A stretch of 64,000 nucleotides of DNA from Petrimonas sp. IBARAKI (GTDB taxonomy: Bacteria; Bacteroidota; Bacteroidia; Bacteroidales; Dysgonomonadaceae). Position 1 is the first letter of the stretch, and each line of letters opens with the position of its first letter. The notes under the pieces are model-generated. The model did not search any database and was not told where the DNA came from. It saw only the letters and a list, made by a program, of their open reading frames with translations. The translations under genes and the position numbers were made by a program. Location of the stretch: NCBI GenBank assembly GCA_002356435.2, contig AP018040.2, positions 682,001 to 746,000 of the forward strand, given 5' to 3'. Below are positions 33,301-42,890 of this stretch, piece after piece.

Positions 33301-35094
33301 ATGAAGAATTTAGATTACGGAGTGATAGGAAATTGCCGAACGGCGGCATTAGTGTCCAAAGAAGGGAGTATCGATTGGCTTTGTTTGCCCGATTTCGATT
33401 CTCCTTCGGTTTTTACCCGTCTGTTGGATGAGGAAAAAGGAGGGAGCTTCGCTTTTCTAGTGTCGGGTGAGTATGTTGTAACGCAAACATATCTGGGTAA
33501 CACCAATATCCTTTCCACACGGTTTGAAGCACCTGAGGGAGCATTTACCGTGCTGGACTATATGCCCCGGTACAGGACAAGCGAAAAAAGCCACTACTTG
33601 CCGCCCGAAGTCCACAGGTACCTGCGTGTTTTGCACGGAAAGCCAAAAATGCGCATTTTGTATAACCCGAAAATGAATTATGCCGGAGAAGAGGCTGTGC
33701 ATACGGTTTTCCCCAACTACATAAGAACATCGTCAGCGGTAGATGCAGAGGATAAGATTTACCTCTACTCGAGCGTGAATTTCGACGTTATCCTGAGCGG
33801 TGAAGAGTTCACGCTTACGGATCATCAGTTTTTTCTGCTTTCTTACAACCAAAAGCTTGTAGCGATAGACGAAAACCGGGTCTTGCTGGATTACGAGCGT
33901 ACGAAAGTGTACTGGCTTAACTGGATTAACCGTTCACGCGAGTACCGTCAATACGGAGATATGGTTAACCGCAGTATGCTGGTGTTGAAACTGATGTCGT
34001 ACCAGCATTCCGGTGCCATGTTGGCAGCCGTTACAACCAGTCTGCCCGAAAGCATCGGGGAAACCCGTAACTGGGATTATCGCTTCTGCTGGCTTCGTGA
34101 TGCTTCCATGTCTATCGATACCTTGCTGCACATGAAACATCAGGGCACGGCCGAACGATTTATAGGGTTCATAAAACGTATTCTGAAGTCGCGTGAGGAT
34201 ACTTTTCAGATAATGTACGGGATCCGGGGTGAGAGGGAATTGACCGAAGAAATTTTATCCCACCTGGCCGGATATGAGAATTCTTATCCCGTCCGTATCG
34301 GAAACGCTGCTTATAACCAGTTGCAGAACGATTCACTGGGATACCTGATGGATGTAATATACAAATACTACCTGTACTTTCCGGGGACGCTCGACGAAGT
34401 GGAGGAGATCTGGGAAGTCGTGAGAAACATGGTGCGGATGGTGCTGAAATCGTGGCGCTCTCCCGATCAGAGCATTTGGGAGTTCCGCACACGTGAATTG
34501 AATTTTGTGTTTTCCAAAGTGATGAGCTGGGTGGCACTTGACAGGGCGTCTCTGATTGCAGAGCTGCTGCACAAAGACAATTACGCGGAATTGTGGCGAA
34601 AAGAAGCAAACGGTATTAAGGAGGAGATACACGAAAAGGGCTGGAACGAAGAATTGCAATGCTTTACACAGGCTTATGAGAATACCGATCACGACTCTTC
34701 GCTTCTGCTGATGCAGTTTTATGACTTTATTGACGCCCGCGATGAGCGTTACGTGAAAACCGTGAAGGCAATCAAAGAGAACTTGTTTCACAACGGGTTG
34801 ATGTACAGGTATAAAGCTGAAGACGATTTTGGAAAACCTACCTCATCGTTCACCATCTGCACGTTTTGGCTGATAGAAGCGCTTTTTGTAATCGGAGAGA
34901 CGGATCAGGCTCGTGAAATTTTCGAATCGATGATCACTTATTCCAATCACGTGGGGTTGTACAGCGAAGACCTGGATTTTGAGACCAAGCGTCAGCTCGG
35001 GAATTTCCCGCAGGCATACTCTCACCTGGCATTCATCAATACGGCTACGCTGCTTTCTGAAGAGAAGAAGCTGTCGAGGTTTATCCGTCCGTAG
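33301..35094 (+). CDS. Glycoside hydrolase family 15 protein (glucoamylase/trehalase-like)
   Basis: The product is 597 residues. It begins MKNLDYGVIGNCRTAALVSK, with SIDWLCLPDFDSPSVF, the usual N-terminus of bacterial GH15 enzymes. The catalytic (alpha/alpha)6 barrel contains ETRNWDYRFCWLRDASMS (about 255-272), and the second acidic region YSEDLDFETKRQLGNFPQAY lies near 553-572. Family members hydrolyse alpha-glucosidic bonds in maltodextrins or trehalose. No signal peptide, so intracellular. The neighbouring trehalose synthesis gene makes trehalase activity plausible but unproven. Its 3' end overlaps the convergent mscS gene by 14 bases. Confidence 0.9.
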   Translation: MKNLDYGVIGNCRTAALVSKEGSIDWLCLPDFDSPSVFTRLLDEEKGGSFAFLVSGEYVVTQTYLGNTNILSTRFEAPEGAFTVLDYMPRYRTSEKSHYLPPEVHRYLRVLHGKPKMRILYNPKMNYAGEEAVHTVFPNYIRTSSAVDAEDKIYLYSSVNFDVILSGEEFTLTDHQFFLLSYNQKLVAIDENRVLLDYERTKVYWLNWINRSREYRQYGDMVNRSMLVLKLMSYQHSGAMLAAVTTSLPESIGETRNWDYRFCWLRDASMSIDTLLHMKHQGTAERFIGFIKRILKSREDTFQIMYGIRGERELTEEILSHLAGYENSYPVRIGNAAYNQLQNDSLGYLMDVIYKYYLYFPGTLDEVEEIWEVVRNMVRMVLKSWRSPDQSIWEFRTRELNFVFSKVMSWVALDRASLIAELLHKDNYAELWRKEANGIKEEIHEKGWNEELQCFTQAYENTDHDSSLLLMQFYDFIDARDERYVKTVKAIKENLFHNGLMYRYKAEDDFGKPTSSFTICTFWLIEALFVIGETDQAREIFESMITYSNHVGLYSEDLDFETKRQLGNFPQAYSHLAFINTATLLSEEKKLSRFIRP

Positions 35095-36169
35095 CAGTGT
35101 GTCGTTGTTTTTCTTCACCCGTTGTGGAAATCCTTGCGAACGACCCCGGATAATTCTCGTTGATAAAATCGATAAGCTTTTCGCGGACTGACACGCGTAA
35201 ATCCCAGTTTTTAGAGGAATCTTCGCTGCTTACCAGTACACGGATTTCCTTATACCACTGTTTGCTGTCAGTAACTTGAATGTTTTGTACGCGCCCGTCC
35301 CAGTTGGGGTCGTTCTTCACTAAACCGGCAAGCTTTTTACGAAGCGGTGCTACTGGCAGGCCGTAAGAAACGTACAGGAATACTGTCCCCAGAATATTGG
35401 AACTGGTTCTTGTCCAGTTTTGTACGGGGTTATTCAGGAAATAATCGATGGGTACAATGAGCCGTCTCTCGTCCCAGATTTTTACAACCGCATAGGTGAT
35501 GTTTATCTCCTCGATGCGTCCCCATTCGCCTTGAATGACTACCACATCGTCCAGGCGGATGGGTTGCGTTATAGCTATTTGTACACCTGACAAAATTTGT
35601 CCGACACTCCGTTGTGCTGCCAGTCCGACCACAATTCCCAGTACACCGGCTGAGGCCAGTAAGCTCATGCCCAATCCCTTTACGGTTTCGAAAGTCATTG
35701 ATGCAATTCCGGTGAAAACGATCACTACGGTTACGATGAGTACCTTTTCAATCATATTCAGCTGGGTGAGCCGCCTACGTGCGGTCAGGTTATCGGATTG
35801 ATTAACATCAAGTTTGTTCTGGAAGTACCGGAATAAGGCACGGACTGCCTGGACTATCAGCCACCCGATGGAAAGAATCAGCAATACCTGTCCTGTTTTC
35901 TGTATGATATCGTAAACCCGGGTATTCTTATCGAGTAATGAACTGAAAATATTCAGTAGAATGGAGAAAATGATCCACGCAGACGGGACTTTAAAAAGCC
36001 GCACGATAAAATCATCTATCAGGCTTTGGCTTCTCAGTGCACGATTGCGCAATTTTTTAAAAATGAAGTTGGAAGCCAAAGTGAGCAAAATAAACAGGAT
36101 GATGAAGATAAGAGAAACAAAAATGTGGCGCCACTTATTTTCCGTTATCAGGTCAGTTATATCGTTCAT
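35081..36169 (-). CDS. MscS-type mechanosensitive ion channel
   Basis: The product is 362 residues from the ATG at 36169 (an ATG at 36184 would add five residues). Four or five hydrophobic segments precede the MscS core. The pore-lining helix contains GMSLLASAGVLGIVVGLAAQ and is followed by the beta domain SGVQIAITQPIRLDDVVVIQ. Such channels release solutes on hypo-osmotic shock. It starts about 24 bases after the otsAB stop on the same strand, so the two are probably one transcript. Confidence 0.93.
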   Translation of the reverse strand: MNDITDLITENKWRHIFVSLIFIILFILLTLASNFIFKKLRNRALRSQSLIDDFIVRLFKVPSAWIIFSILLNIFSSLLDKNTRVYDIIQKTGQVLLILSIGWLIVQAVRALFRYFQNKLDVNQSDNLTARRRLTQLNMIEKVLIVTVVIVFTGIASMTFETVKGLGMSLLASAGVLGIVVGLAAQRSVGQILSGVQIAITQPIRLDDVVVIQGEWGRIEEINITYAVVKIWDERRLIVPIDYFLNNPVQNWTRTSSNILGTVFLYVSYGLPVAPLRKKLAGLVKNDPNWDGRVQNIQVTDSKQWYKEIRVLVSSEDSSKNWDLRVSVREKLIDFINENYPGSFARISTTGEEKQRHTATDG

Positions 36170-36193
36170 AAGATAAAAAGTCAAAAAAGTCTC

Positions 36194-38362
36194 TTATTTA
36201 ATCAGGTTTTCAAAAAAAGGAATTACCGAGGATTGAACCGGAATCCGGTATTTAGCAGCAGGCGAAAAATGCCCTACTTTTATGCTCACCCCGCCGGGCG
36301 GAAGTGCGTGGAACATATCTTCGTCGGTGGTGTCGTCGCCGATGGCAAGGATAAAGTCGTAATTATTTTTCCCCAACAGTCGTTTCACTTCGCTGCCTTT
36401 GTTAAAGTCCGGAGATTTGATTTCCACGATTTTATTTCCGGGAACGATCTGCAAGTTCAGGCGTGAAGCCGGCCCCATCAGTGCATTTATAAGCTGCTTC
36501 TGGCGTAGTTCGGCTAGCCATACATCCACGTTCCTGTAATGCCAGACCAGCGAGGAATCCTTTATTTCCATACGTGAGCGGGGAGTTTTGTCGATGGTGT
36601 GCTCTATGATTCGAAGGATCTCATCGTCCCACGTTATTTTTTCCTGAACATTTTTATGCCATTTGTGGTTTTCCTTGAAAAATGCGCCGTGCTCAGCGGC
36701 AAAGTCCAAATCGATCCCCTTGAACCACTTGTCCAGCACCTGACGATTCCTTCCGCTGTTGATGACTACTTTGTTCTTTTTGTCGGCGGTCATCTTTTTT
36801 AATAAGTTCAACAATTCTTTGGAAGGGACTGCATCTTCGGGGTTTTTCACGAAGGGCGACAAGGTCCCGTCGTAATCGAGCAAGATTAATCTTGTGTAAG
36901 CCTGGTCGTACTCCTTTTTTATTTGTGAGAGCTGTCGTTTACCTACGATTTTCTGAAAAATTTCGTTGTTTTGCTTACTTATGTAGAGAAGTTCCTTCAC
37001 GAAATCATTCGCCCATTTTTTTACGGTTTGGGTGGATATCCGTTTTTGCATGTTGTTGAGCCGGATACGTTGTTCCTTTTTCGGCATGGTCAATGCCTGG
37101 AGAATAGCCGCTTCAATTTCCTGTGTATCGTTCGGATTGATAATGATGGCATCGGTCAGTTCAATGGCTGCCCCCGCCATCTCGCTGAGTATCAATACGC
37201 CGGGTTTTCCCCGTTTGGTGGCAAGATATTCTTTGGCTACCAGGTTCATTCCGTCGCGTAGCGGGGTAACCATAGCGATGTCTGCAATGTCGTAAAGTGC
37301 TACCAGTTCATTGAAGGGGAAACTCTGGTAAAAATAGTACACAGGGGTCCAGCCGAGGGTAGAATACATGCCGTTTATTTTACCAATATATTGGTCTATC
37401 CGGGTTTTCAGGTCGGCATACCTGTCCACTGCATCGCGGGAAGGTACGACTATCATTGCCAGCGATACCTTTTTGTGGTATTCGGGATGATTTTCAAGAA
37501 AATTGGCGAACCCGTTCAACCGGTGCAGAATTCCCTTGCTGTAGTCGAGCCGGTCGACCGACAAAACAATGGTTTGATTACCCAGTTCTTCTATCAGCCT
37601 TTTTGATATTTTCTTTACCTCCGGGAGTGAGGGCGCCCGATGATACTGTTCATAATTTATACCCATAGGGAATGCATCCACATGTACGATACGGTCTTTC
37701 AGGCTGATCTCGTCGAGGTTGCAGTTCAGGTCGAGAACCCGGTAGATGGCACTGATAAAATGACGCATGTAGTCGTGCGTGTGAAATCCGATTAAATCGG
37801 CTCCAAGCAACCCTTCCAGTACTTGTTCCCTTTCCGGGAGCACACGGAATAGTTCGTAAGACGGAAAGGGTATGTGGTGGAAATACCCGATGTTTACTTT
37901 GGGCTTTTTGTCGCGGATTTTTTTCGGCAGCAACATCAGTTGATAATCTTGTATCCAGACAATATCATCGTCTTCTATAAAGGGCAGCGCTTCTTCACAG
38001 AACAGTGTATTCACCTGCCGGTACGCTTCCCAGTACTCGGCTTTGTACTGTATGTATGCGAAAAAGTAATGACATAGCGGCCATATGGTGCTGTTGCTGT
38101 AACCTTCGTAATAATTTTCAATCTGTTCTCCGGACAGAAAAACCGGATGATAATTCAACTCATTCAGCTTTTCGGTAATCTCCTGCTTTTCATTTTCATC
38201 ATCCACATGGACTCCAGGCCACCCCACCCAATGCATTTCCGCATCGGTTTCCAAAGACCCCAATCCTGTGGCCAGCCCTCCTTCGCTGCGTTTTACGACA
38301 AAGGAGTCTTCGGTTCTTTCAATTTTGACAGGAAGCCTGTTGGCTATAATAAGGATTTTCAT
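36194..38362 (-). CDS. otsAB: Bifunctional trehalose-6-phosphate synthase/phosphatase
   Basis: The product is 722 residues, a fusion. Residues 1 to about 470 are a GT20 synthase: ANRLPVKI, RSEGGLATGLGSL, LIGFHTHDYMRHF, VDRLDYSKGI and LRDGMNLVAKEY. Residues about 485-722 are a HAD-type phosphatase: LLDYDGTLSPF (near 493), VINSGRNRQVL (near 530) and AIGDDTTDEDMF (near 680). Together they turn UDP-glucose and glucose-6-phosphate into trehalose, a compatible solute. All key residues appear present. It heads a minus-strand pair with mscS. Confidence 0.96.
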   Translation of the reverse strand: MKILIIANRLPVKIERTEDSFVVKRSEGGLATGLGSLETDAEMHWVGWPGVHVDDENEKQEITEKLNELNYHPVFLSGEQIENYYEGYSNSTIWPLCHYFFAYIQYKAEYWEAYRQVNTLFCEEALPFIEDDDIVWIQDYQLMLLPKKIRDKKPKVNIGYFHHIPFPSYELFRVLPEREQVLEGLLGADLIGFHTHDYMRHFISAIYRVLDLNCNLDEISLKDRIVHVDAFPMGINYEQYHRAPSLPEVKKISKRLIEELGNQTIVLSVDRLDYSKGILHRLNGFANFLENHPEYHKKVSLAMIVVPSRDAVDRYADLKTRIDQYIGKINGMYSTLGWTPVYYFYQSFPFNELVALYDIADIAMVTPLRDGMNLVAKEYLATKRGKPGVLILSEMAGAAIELTDAIIINPNDTQEIEAAILQALTMPKKEQRIRLNNMQKRISTQTVKKWANDFVKELLYISKQNNEIFQKIVGKRQLSQIKKEYDQAYTRLILLDYDGTLSPFVKNPEDAVPSKELLNLLKKMTADKKNKVVINSGRNRQVLDKWFKGIDLDFAAEHGAFFKENHKWHKNVQEKITWDDEILRIIEHTIDKTPRSRMEIKDSSLVWHYRNVDVWLAELRQKQLINALMGPASRLNLQIVPGNKIVEIKSPDFNKGSEVKRLLGKNNYDFILAIGDDTTDEDMFHALPPGGVSIKVGHFSPAAKYRIPVQSSVIPFFENLIK

Positions 38363-38398
38363 ACGATTCTATTTTTATTCACTTTTGTTATTGGTTCC

Positions 38399-38421
38399 CG
38401 CAGGATATAAGGTGTCCTGCG
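38399..38421 (-). promoter_or_regulatory. Inverted repeat in the otsAB upstream region
   Basis: CGCAGGA (38399-38405) and TCCTGCG (38415-38421) are perfect 7-bp arms around 9 bases, 37 bases before the otsAB start codon. It could be a repressor site or a hairpin in the mRNA leader. There is no T run, so it is not a terminator. The rest of the 338-base divergent gap (38363-38700) holds only the nifJ promoter. Confidence 0.4.
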
Positions 38422-38596
38422 TTGATATACAGCATTGAACCTGGATAATTGGCGAGCAGTTCAATCAATTTTTTTCCAATCGGTTTAAAAATATAACAGT
38501 CCCGTTCCAGGAAAGATCAATTTTTAACATATTTTTATAATATAAGGGAGGAATTGGTGTTGAACTTCTGTCAGGAATCTAAAAAAAATGCAATCT

Positions 38597-38628
38597 TTTG
38601 CCTGTTCCATATTTTTATAGTAATTTCG
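38597..38628 (+). promoter_or_regulatory. Promoter of nifJ
   Basis: TTTG (38597-38600), a 20-base spacer and TAATTTCG (38621-38628), one mismatch from TAnnTTTG. The ATG follows 72 bases later at 38701. Confidence 0.55.
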
Positions 38629-38700
38629 TACTCAGATTTCACAATGCTTATATTCTTCAAGACTTTCGTAAAATCAAATCAATAAAATAATCATATTGTC

Positions 38701-41700
38701 ATGACAAAAAAGAAGAACTATTTAACCTGTGACGGTAATCAGGCTGCAGCACATATCGCCTATATGTTTAGTGAGGTAGCTGCTATTTACCCGATTACAC
38801 CTTCGTCGACGATGGCAGAATACATCGATGAATGGGCCGCTGCGGGAAGAAAAAACATTTTCGGGCAGCCTGTACTGGTACAGGAGATGCAATCCGAAGC
38901 TGGAGCCGCAGGCGCTGTTCACGGTTCGTTGCAGGCGGGGGCATTAACATCCACATTTACCGCATCACAGGGTTTGTTGTTGATGTTGCCCAACATGTAT
39001 AAAATTGCAGGAGAGTTGCTCCCCGGAGTATTCCATGTATCGGCACGGGCCATTGCTGCACAGGCATTGTCTATTTTTGGTGACCACCAGGACGTTATGG
39101 CAGCACGCCCAACCGGTTTTGCATCGTTCGCTACGGGATCTGTACAGGAAGTGATGGATTTGGCAGCTGTTGCCCATTTGGCAGCAATAGAGAGCAGGGT
39201 ACCGTTTTTGCATTTTTTTGATGGATTCCGCACTTCACACGAAATTCAGAAGATTGAAGCGTTGACAAACGATGATCTGGCTCCGTTAATCAATCAGGAG
39301 GCATTAGCCGGTTTCCGGCAGAGAGCGTTGAGTCCTGATGCACCTGTTACACGAGGAACGGCTCAAAACGATGATATTTATTTTCAGTCCCGTGAAGCGG
39401 CTAATCCTTTTTACAACGCTGTTCCGGGTATTGTTGAGAAATACCTGGAAAAACTGGCAGCTGTAACCGGCCGTAAGTACGGATTGTTTGATTATTACGG
39501 TGATCCTGAAGCGGAAAGAGTGATTATTGCTATGGGGTCCGTTACTGAAGCTATTCGTGAAGTGGTTGACCACAAAAACGCCAACGGCGAAAAAGTGGGT
39601 ATGGTAGCCGTTCACCTGTACCGTCCTTTTAAAGCCGAAGCATTTCTGTCGGTCATCCCGAAAACAGCCCGTAGGATTGCTGTTCTCGATAGGACAAAAG
39701 AACCCGGTGCTACCGGACAGCCTCTTTATCTGGACGTGAAAGACAGTTTCTACGGAAAAGAGAATGCTCCGGTGATTGTCGGAGGTATTTACGGTTTATC
39801 CTCTAAAGATACTACCCCGGGACAGATTATCTCGGTTTACGACAACCTGGCGATGAACATGCCGAAAAACGATTTCACCATCGGAATTGTGGATGATGTG
39901 ACATTTAAATCGTTGCCGAAAGTTGAGGAGGTCTCGATGGATGAAACAACCTACGAAGCCAAGTTTTACGGCCTGGGATCCGACGGAACGGTTGGAGCCA
40001 ACAAAAACTCCATCAAGATTATCGGGGATAATACCGATAAGTATGTGCAGGCCTATTTTGCTTACGACTCCAAGAAATCGGGAGGATTTACCTGTTCCCA
40101 TCTCCGTTTTGGAGATAACCGTATCCGCTCCACTTATCTGGTGAATACACCCAACTTCGTAGCCTGTCACGTTCCAGCATACCTGCATCTTTACGATGTT
40201 ACCGCTGGACTGAAAAAGGGAGGAACCTTCCTGCTCAATTCATTGTGGTCGAAAGAAGAAGTCGGTAACCATTTGCCGGACAACGTGAAGAAATACTTGG
40301 CCAAAAACAACATTAAGTTGTACATCATAAATGCTACAAACATAGCAGATGAGATAGGATTGGGCAACAGGACCAATACCATTCTCCAGTCGGCATTTTT
40401 TAAAATATCCAACGTAATCCCTTATGAGCTGGCGGTGGAACAGATGAAGAAATTCATTGTGAAATCGTACGGCAGAAAAGGGGAAGAGATTATAAAAATG
40501 AACTATGCGGCTGTTGACCGCGGAGGAGAAGTTGAAGAGGTTGAAGTTCTTCGGGAATGGGCGGACCTGAATGTGGATATGGTACAAAAAGACGATGCTC
40601 CGGAATTTATTCAAAAAGTGGTTCGTCCCGTAAATGCCCAGCGCGGATATGATTTGCCGGTTTCGGTTTTTGTGGGCCGTGAAGACGGAACATGGGAACA
40701 CGGTACGGCTACTTACGAAAAACGCGGTGTGGCTGCTTCGGTTCCTGTTTGGAATCCCGACAACTGCATCCAGTGTAACCAGTGTGCCTACGTTTGTCCG
40801 CACGCTACTATCCGTCCGTTCGTGCTCGATGAGAAAGAACAGAAAGGGCTGGGAGAAGAGGTGGCACTATTGAAAACACAGGGAAAACAGTTCGAGGGAA
40901 CCGCTTTCCGGATTCAAGTGGATGTGCTGGATTGTCTGGGTTGTGGAAATTGCGTGGATGTTTGTCCGGGCAAGAAAGGGCAGAGCGCTCTCGAAATGGT
41001 TCCCATTACCACACAATACGATAACCAGAAGAACTGGGATTATATGGTTCAACACGTCAGCAGTAAAGCCCACCTGGTGGATACCAAGCTGAACGTAAAA
41101 AACTCTCAGTTCGCAAAACCGTTGTTTGAGTTCTCCGGCGCCTGCTCGGGTTGCGGTGAGACTCCGTACATCAAGCTTATTACGCAACTGTATGGCGACC
41201 GTATGATGATTGCCAATGCTACCGGATGTTCTTCCATTTACGGTGCGTCGGCTCCGTCAACCCCATATACCAAAAACGAAGAAGGCAAAGGGCCGTCGTG
41301 GGCTAACTCGTTGTTCGAGGATAATGCCGAGTTTGGTTTTGGATTTGTAATTGCTCAGGCAAGCATGCGTAACCGCGTAGGGGATTTGATGCAGAAAGCC
41401 CGTAAATCGGCTGACTTTTCTGATTCTCAAAAGGAGCTGTTTGTCCAGTGGATCGAAAACAAGGACAACGGAGAAGCCGTAAAAGAGATTTCGGCTCAGA
41501 TTGTGGGCGTGCTTACCGGTATGGAAAACGAAATTGCCAAAGAGATCCTTTCGCTCGAAAAGTACCTGACCAAGAAATCCATCTGGGTGTTTGGTGGTGA
41601 CGGCTGGGCATACGATATCGGCTTTGGCGGCCTCGACCACGTGTTGGCTATGGGGCAGGATATCAATGTGCTGGTGCTCGATACCGAAGTATATTCCAAT

Positions 41701-42267
41701 ACCGGCGGACAATCCTCGAAATCAACCCCTACAGCTGCCGTTGCCAAATTTGCCGCTGCAGGGAAACGTATCCGCAAAAAAGACCTGGGTATGATTGCGG
41801 CGACTTACGGTTATGTATACGTGGCTCAGGTAGCTATGGGCGCCAATCAGGCTCATTACCTCAAGGCATTGAAAGAAGCCGAGGAATACAACGGCCCGTC
41901 GCTTATTATTGCTTATTCGCCTTGTATCAGCCATGGGTTAAGAAGCGGTATGGGTATGGCTCAGACCGAGCAGAAAAAAGCCGTTGAATGCGGTTATTGG
42001 AGCTTGTGGCGTTACAACCCGAAACTGGAAGAAGAGGGCAAAAATCCGTTTGTACTCGACAGTAAGGAACCCGACTGGAGTAAGTTCAGGGATTTCCTGA
42101 TGGGTGAAGTGCGTTACACGCAGCTGGTGAAATCTTTCCCGCACGAAGCCGATGAACTTTTTGAAGCGGCCAAGGAAAATGCCCAGTGGCGTTACCGCTC
42201 ATACCAACGTATGGCCAATGCCCACTTTGGCTCAGTGGATGCTGAAACTGCGAAAGCAGAAGGATAA
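38701..42267 (+). CDS. nifJ: Pyruvate:ferredoxin (flavodoxin) oxidoreductase
   Basis: The product is 1188 residues, a single-chain homodimeric-type PFOR. The N-terminal domain has YPITPSSTMAEYIDEWAA. Two ferredoxin-type clusters follow at CIQCNQCAYVCP (about 689-700) and CLGCGNCVDVCP (about 746-757). The proximal cluster begins CSGCGE near 815. The thiamine-diphosphate site is GDGWAYDIGFGGLDH (about 967-981) with DTEVYSNTGGQSS. It oxidises pyruvate to acetyl-CoA and CO2 with reduction of ferredoxin, a marker of anaerobic fermentation. Confidence 0.98.
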   Translation: MTKKKNYLTCDGNQAAAHIAYMFSEVAAIYPITPSSTMAEYIDEWAAAGRKNIFGQPVLVQEMQSEAGAAGAVHGSLQAGALTSTFTASQGLLLMLPNMYKIAGELLPGVFHVSARAIAAQALSIFGDHQDVMAARPTGFASFATGSVQEVMDLAAVAHLAAIESRVPFLHFFDGFRTSHEIQKIEALTNDDLAPLINQEALAGFRQRALSPDAPVTRGTAQNDDIYFQSREAANPFYNAVPGIVEKYLEKLAAVTGRKYGLFDYYGDPEAERVIIAMGSVTEAIREVVDHKNANGEKVGMVAVHLYRPFKAEAFLSVIPKTARRIAVLDRTKEPGATGQPLYLDVKDSFYGKENAPVIVGGIYGLSSKDTTPGQIISVYDNLAMNMPKNDFTIGIVDDVTFKSLPKVEEVSMDETTYEAKFYGLGSDGTVGANKNSIKIIGDNTDKYVQAYFAYDSKKSGGFTCSHLRFGDNRIRSTYLVNTPNFVACHVPAYLHLYDVTAGLKKGGTFLLNSLWSKEEVGNHLPDNVKKYLAKNNIKLYIINATNIADEIGLGNRTNTILQSAFFKISNVIPYELAVEQMKKFIVKSYGRKGEEIIKMNYAAVDRGGEVEEVEVLREWADLNVDMVQKDDAPEFIQKVVRPVNAQRGYDLPVSVFVGREDGTWEHGTATYEKRGVAASVPVWNPDNCIQCNQCAYVCPHATIRPFVLDEKEQKGLGEEVALLKTQGKQFEGTAFRIQVDVLDCLGCGNCVDVCPGKKGQSALEMVPITTQYDNQKNWDYMVQHVSSKAHLVDTKLNVKNSQFAKPLFEFSGACSGCGETPYIKLITQLYGDRMMIANATGCSSIYGASAPSTPYTKNEEGKGPSWANSLFEDNAEFGFGFVIAQASMRNRVGDLMQKARKSADFSDSQKELFVQWIENKDNGEAVKEISAQIVGVLTGMENEIAKEILSLEKYLTKKSIWVFGGDGWAYDIGFGGLDHVLAMGQDINVLVLDTEVYSNTGGQSSKSTPTAAVAKFAAAGKRIRKKDLGMIAATYGYVYVAQVAMGANQAHYLKALKEAEEYNGPSLIIAYSPCISHGLRSGMGMAQTEQKKAVECGYWSLWRYNPKLEEEGKNPFVLDSKEPDWSKFRDFLMGEVRYTQLVKSFPHEADELFEAAKENAQWRYRSYQRMANAHFGSVDAETAKAEG

Positions 42268-42288
42268 CAATTGCATATTCATGAACAT

Positions 42289-42326
42289 AAAAAAGCGATA
42301 CGTCGGTCGGCGTTTCGCTTTTTTTG
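42289..42326 (+). terminator. Intrinsic terminator of nifJ
   Basis: AAAAAGCGA pairs with TCGCTTTTT (stem of 9 bp, extended by ACG/CGT across one mismatch) around a GC-rich loop and runs into a stretch of seven T. It starts about 20 bases after the nifJ stop. Confidence 0.8.
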
Positions 42327-42371
42327 CCGGTTTGCTTTGATTTTTTTAATCGTCGGATTGCGTTAAAATCG

Positions 42372-42379
42372 TATCTTTG
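42372..42379 (+). promoter_or_regulatory. -7 box (TAtcTTTG) for aroQ
   Basis: An exact TAnnTTTG match 21 bases before the aroQ ATG at 42401. It argues against the in-frame start at 42377, which lies inside this box. No TTTG at 19-21 bases upstream. Confidence 0.48.
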
Positions 42380-42400
42380 CAACCACAAACATATACAACA

Positions 42401-42832
42401 ATGAAAATCCAAATTATCAACGGACCTAATCTTAACTTGTTGGGGATGAGGGAGCCCAGTGTTTACGGAGATCAATCTTTCTCGGCCTTTTTCGAAAGGT
42501 TGAAGGAGGTGTTTCCCGAAATCAGGCTGGACCATTATCAATCGAATGTTGAAGGGGAAATCATCAATAAGATTCATGAGACGGGGTTTGATTATGACGG
42601 CATCATCCTCAATGCCGGGGGGTATACCCACACCTCGGTTGCTATTCGCGATGCGATTAAATCGGTGAGGACCCCGGTGATCGAAGTACATATCTCCAAC
42701 GTATATGCCCGGGAAGAGTTCCGTCATCAATCCATGATCTCGGCAGTTTGTGCAGGGGTGATCGGTGGGTTTGGACTGAACTCCTATCGTTTAGCTGTGG
42801 AAGCCTTGATAATGGCAAACAAAACGGATTAA
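42401..42832 (+). CDS. aroQ: Type II 3-dehydroquinate dehydratase
   Basis: The product is 143 residues, normal for the type II enzyme. INGPNLNLLGMREPSVYG (about 6-23, catalytic Tyr22), NAGGYTHTSVAIRDAI and EVHISNVYAREEFRHQS are the expected motifs. It dehydrates 3-dehydroquinate in the shikimate pathway. The preceding terminator and promoter box separate it from nifJ. Confidence 0.97.
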   Translation: MKIQIINGPNLNLLGMREPSVYGDQSFSAFFERLKEVFPEIRLDHYQSNVEGEIINKIHETGFDYDGIILNAGGYTHTSVAIRDAIKSVRTPVIEVHISNVYAREEFRHQSMISAVCAGVIGGFGLNSYRLAVEALIMANKTD

Positions 42833-42890
42833 AAAGTGTTTAATGGTCAGATGACATCTGAGATCTAAAAAATTCTCAACTAAATTAACA

